DNA of 64,000 nt, from positions 563,860-627,859 of the forward strand of contig ML133375.1 of NCBI GenBank assembly GCA_003864495.1, in the 5' to 3' direction. Below, piece by piece: positions 62,476 to 64,000 of this stretch. Below the pieces are notes generated by a model. That model made no database searches, was not told where the DNA came from, and saw only the letters and a list, made by a program, of their open reading frames with translations. This DNA comes from Nemopilema nomurai (taxonomy: Eukaryota > Cnidaria > Scyphozoa > Rhizostomeae > Rhizostomatidae). The position numbers and the translations under genes are program-made. Within the stretch, counting starts at the first letter, position 1. The number at the start of each line of letters is the position of its first letter.

Positions 62476-62651
62476 TTCAGGCACCGCGGAGCAGGGGGGC
62501 TGAGGGGGCTTTAGCCCTCCAACTTTTTGTAAAATATGCCAAATATTAAGTAATAAACTTGCAATAAAGCCTCCTTTACAATGGTTTTAGCCCCCCCCCC
62601 TTCCACTTTTTTTAGACCCCCCACTTTTCTCAACGCTCCGCGGTGCCTGAA
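62476..62651. mobile_element. 176-bp foldback/MITE-like element upstream of HINT1
   Basis: TTCAGGCACCGCGGAGC at 62476-62492 is the perfect reverse complement of GCTCCGCGGTGCCTGAA at 62635-62651. The interior has a G run near the left arm and a C run (62592-62601) near the right arm, so it could fold into a long hairpin. No clear target duplication is seen. It ends 163 bp before the HINT1 CCAAT boxes. Confidence 0.75.
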
Positions 62652-62813
62652 CTTTTGCCCCTTCCACGACTTCAATCGTGATATCGTGTCGTCCCATTGG
62701 ACTGTCCCAACTGCATCGTTGTGCTTGGATGCCGATGCAAGGAAAAAGTACGTGGTGGCTTTCACGATTTTCTTGTTTTTTTGGCATTGTCTCGTACCTC
62801 CCAGGCGATTAGA

Positions 62814-62948
62814 ATTGGCCAATCAGATCGGACAATGCAGGCTACAAACCAATTAAATCTATTCTAAAGCTCACGTGATTGAAGGAGTCTTCAGATAATA
62901 AGGGGCGACACGCTTTGTGATTCCCGTCTCACTAGCGTTCCTGCAAAG
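62814..62948 (+). promoter_or_regulatory. HINT1: HINT1 promoter: CCAAT boxes and E-box
   Basis: ATTGG and CCAAT abut as a palindrome at 62814-62823, followed by CA, a good NF-Y-type site on both strands. A TCACGTGA palindrome at 62871-62878 is an E-box of the USF/Myc/MiT type. Both lie within 135 bp of the HINT1 ATG. No TATA box is visible. CCAAT plus E-box promoters are common for housekeeping genes, which suits HINT1. Confidence 0.55.
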
Positions 62949-63825
<877 letters not shown>

Positions 63826-64000
63826 GATGTGGATGGACAAATACTTTTAAATTATGACATTCACGCACACAAACATACGCAGTCATTATGTCTTTCATGT
63901 GGTAGCTGAAAAAGTCAATCATTGAGAATATTGCTTTGATATCGTCTCTGTTTTTGGTTTTCTCTTTTGGTTTCTACTGCTGTTTGTATTATTCAGTAGA
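63826..64000 (+). other. HINT1 3' UTR
   Basis: AT-rich sequence after the HINT1 stop. No AATAAA or ATTAAA is present before the window ends, so the poly(A) site probably lies beyond it. Confidence 0.5.

Noticed and set aside
62511..62822. Minus-strand open frames upstream of HINT1
   Set aside because: They run through the foldback element and its G/C runs; no domain is recognisable.

Overview
This window is eukaryotic genomic DNA. It is AT-rich and intron-dense, with short coding exons (median about 100 nt) separated by mostly 100-900 nt introns with GT-AG or, occasionally, GC-AG borders. Three protein genes are supported, all on the + strand. The gene content and the presence of DNA-PKcs (absent from the main fly and nematode models), together with compact introns and many small inverted-repeat elements, suggest an invertebrate animal, most likely a cnidarian such as a sea anemone or coral. 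The species itself cannot be read from the sequence.

Positions 1-35348: the 3' two thirds of PRKDC (DNA-PKcs), the catalytic kinase of non-homologous end joining. I traced 68 exons by splice signals, phase continuity and similarity to the vertebrate protein. They add up to 8,778 nt, or about 2,925 codons; roughly 1,200 N-terminal residues lie left of the window. The middle HEAT region, the PQR and ABCDE phosphorylation clusters, the FAT domain, the kinase with its catalytic and DFG motifs, and the FATC tail are all recognisable. One exon (8747-8914) carries an apparent one-base deletion.

Positions 35349-47706: about 12 kb with no recognisable gene. It holds short exon-like open segments (37037-40683), a tetranucleotide repeat and low-complexity DNA.

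Positions 47707-60606: an aminopeptidase P gene of the membrane-bound XPNPEP2 type (M24B metallopeptidase), traced as 25 exons. All five metal ligands are present and the C-terminus looks like a GPI-anchor signal. The first coding exon with the signal peptide was not found.

Positions 60607-62948: intergenic DNA with G-rich repeats and a foldback element, ending in a CCAAT/E-box promoter. Positions 62949-63825: a complete two-exon HINT1 gene, 126 codons, with an intact HIT motif.

Introns and intergenic DNA carry several small non-autonomous inverted-repeat elements (2339-2508, 9036-9555, 50336-50596, 62476-62651), a 24-bp minisatellite (about 7681-8165) that is open on both strands, and CAG/CAA-rich tracts. 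The three genes share no obvious pathway (DNA repair, extracellular peptide trimming, nucleotide phosphoramidate hydrolysis); they appear to be neighbours only.
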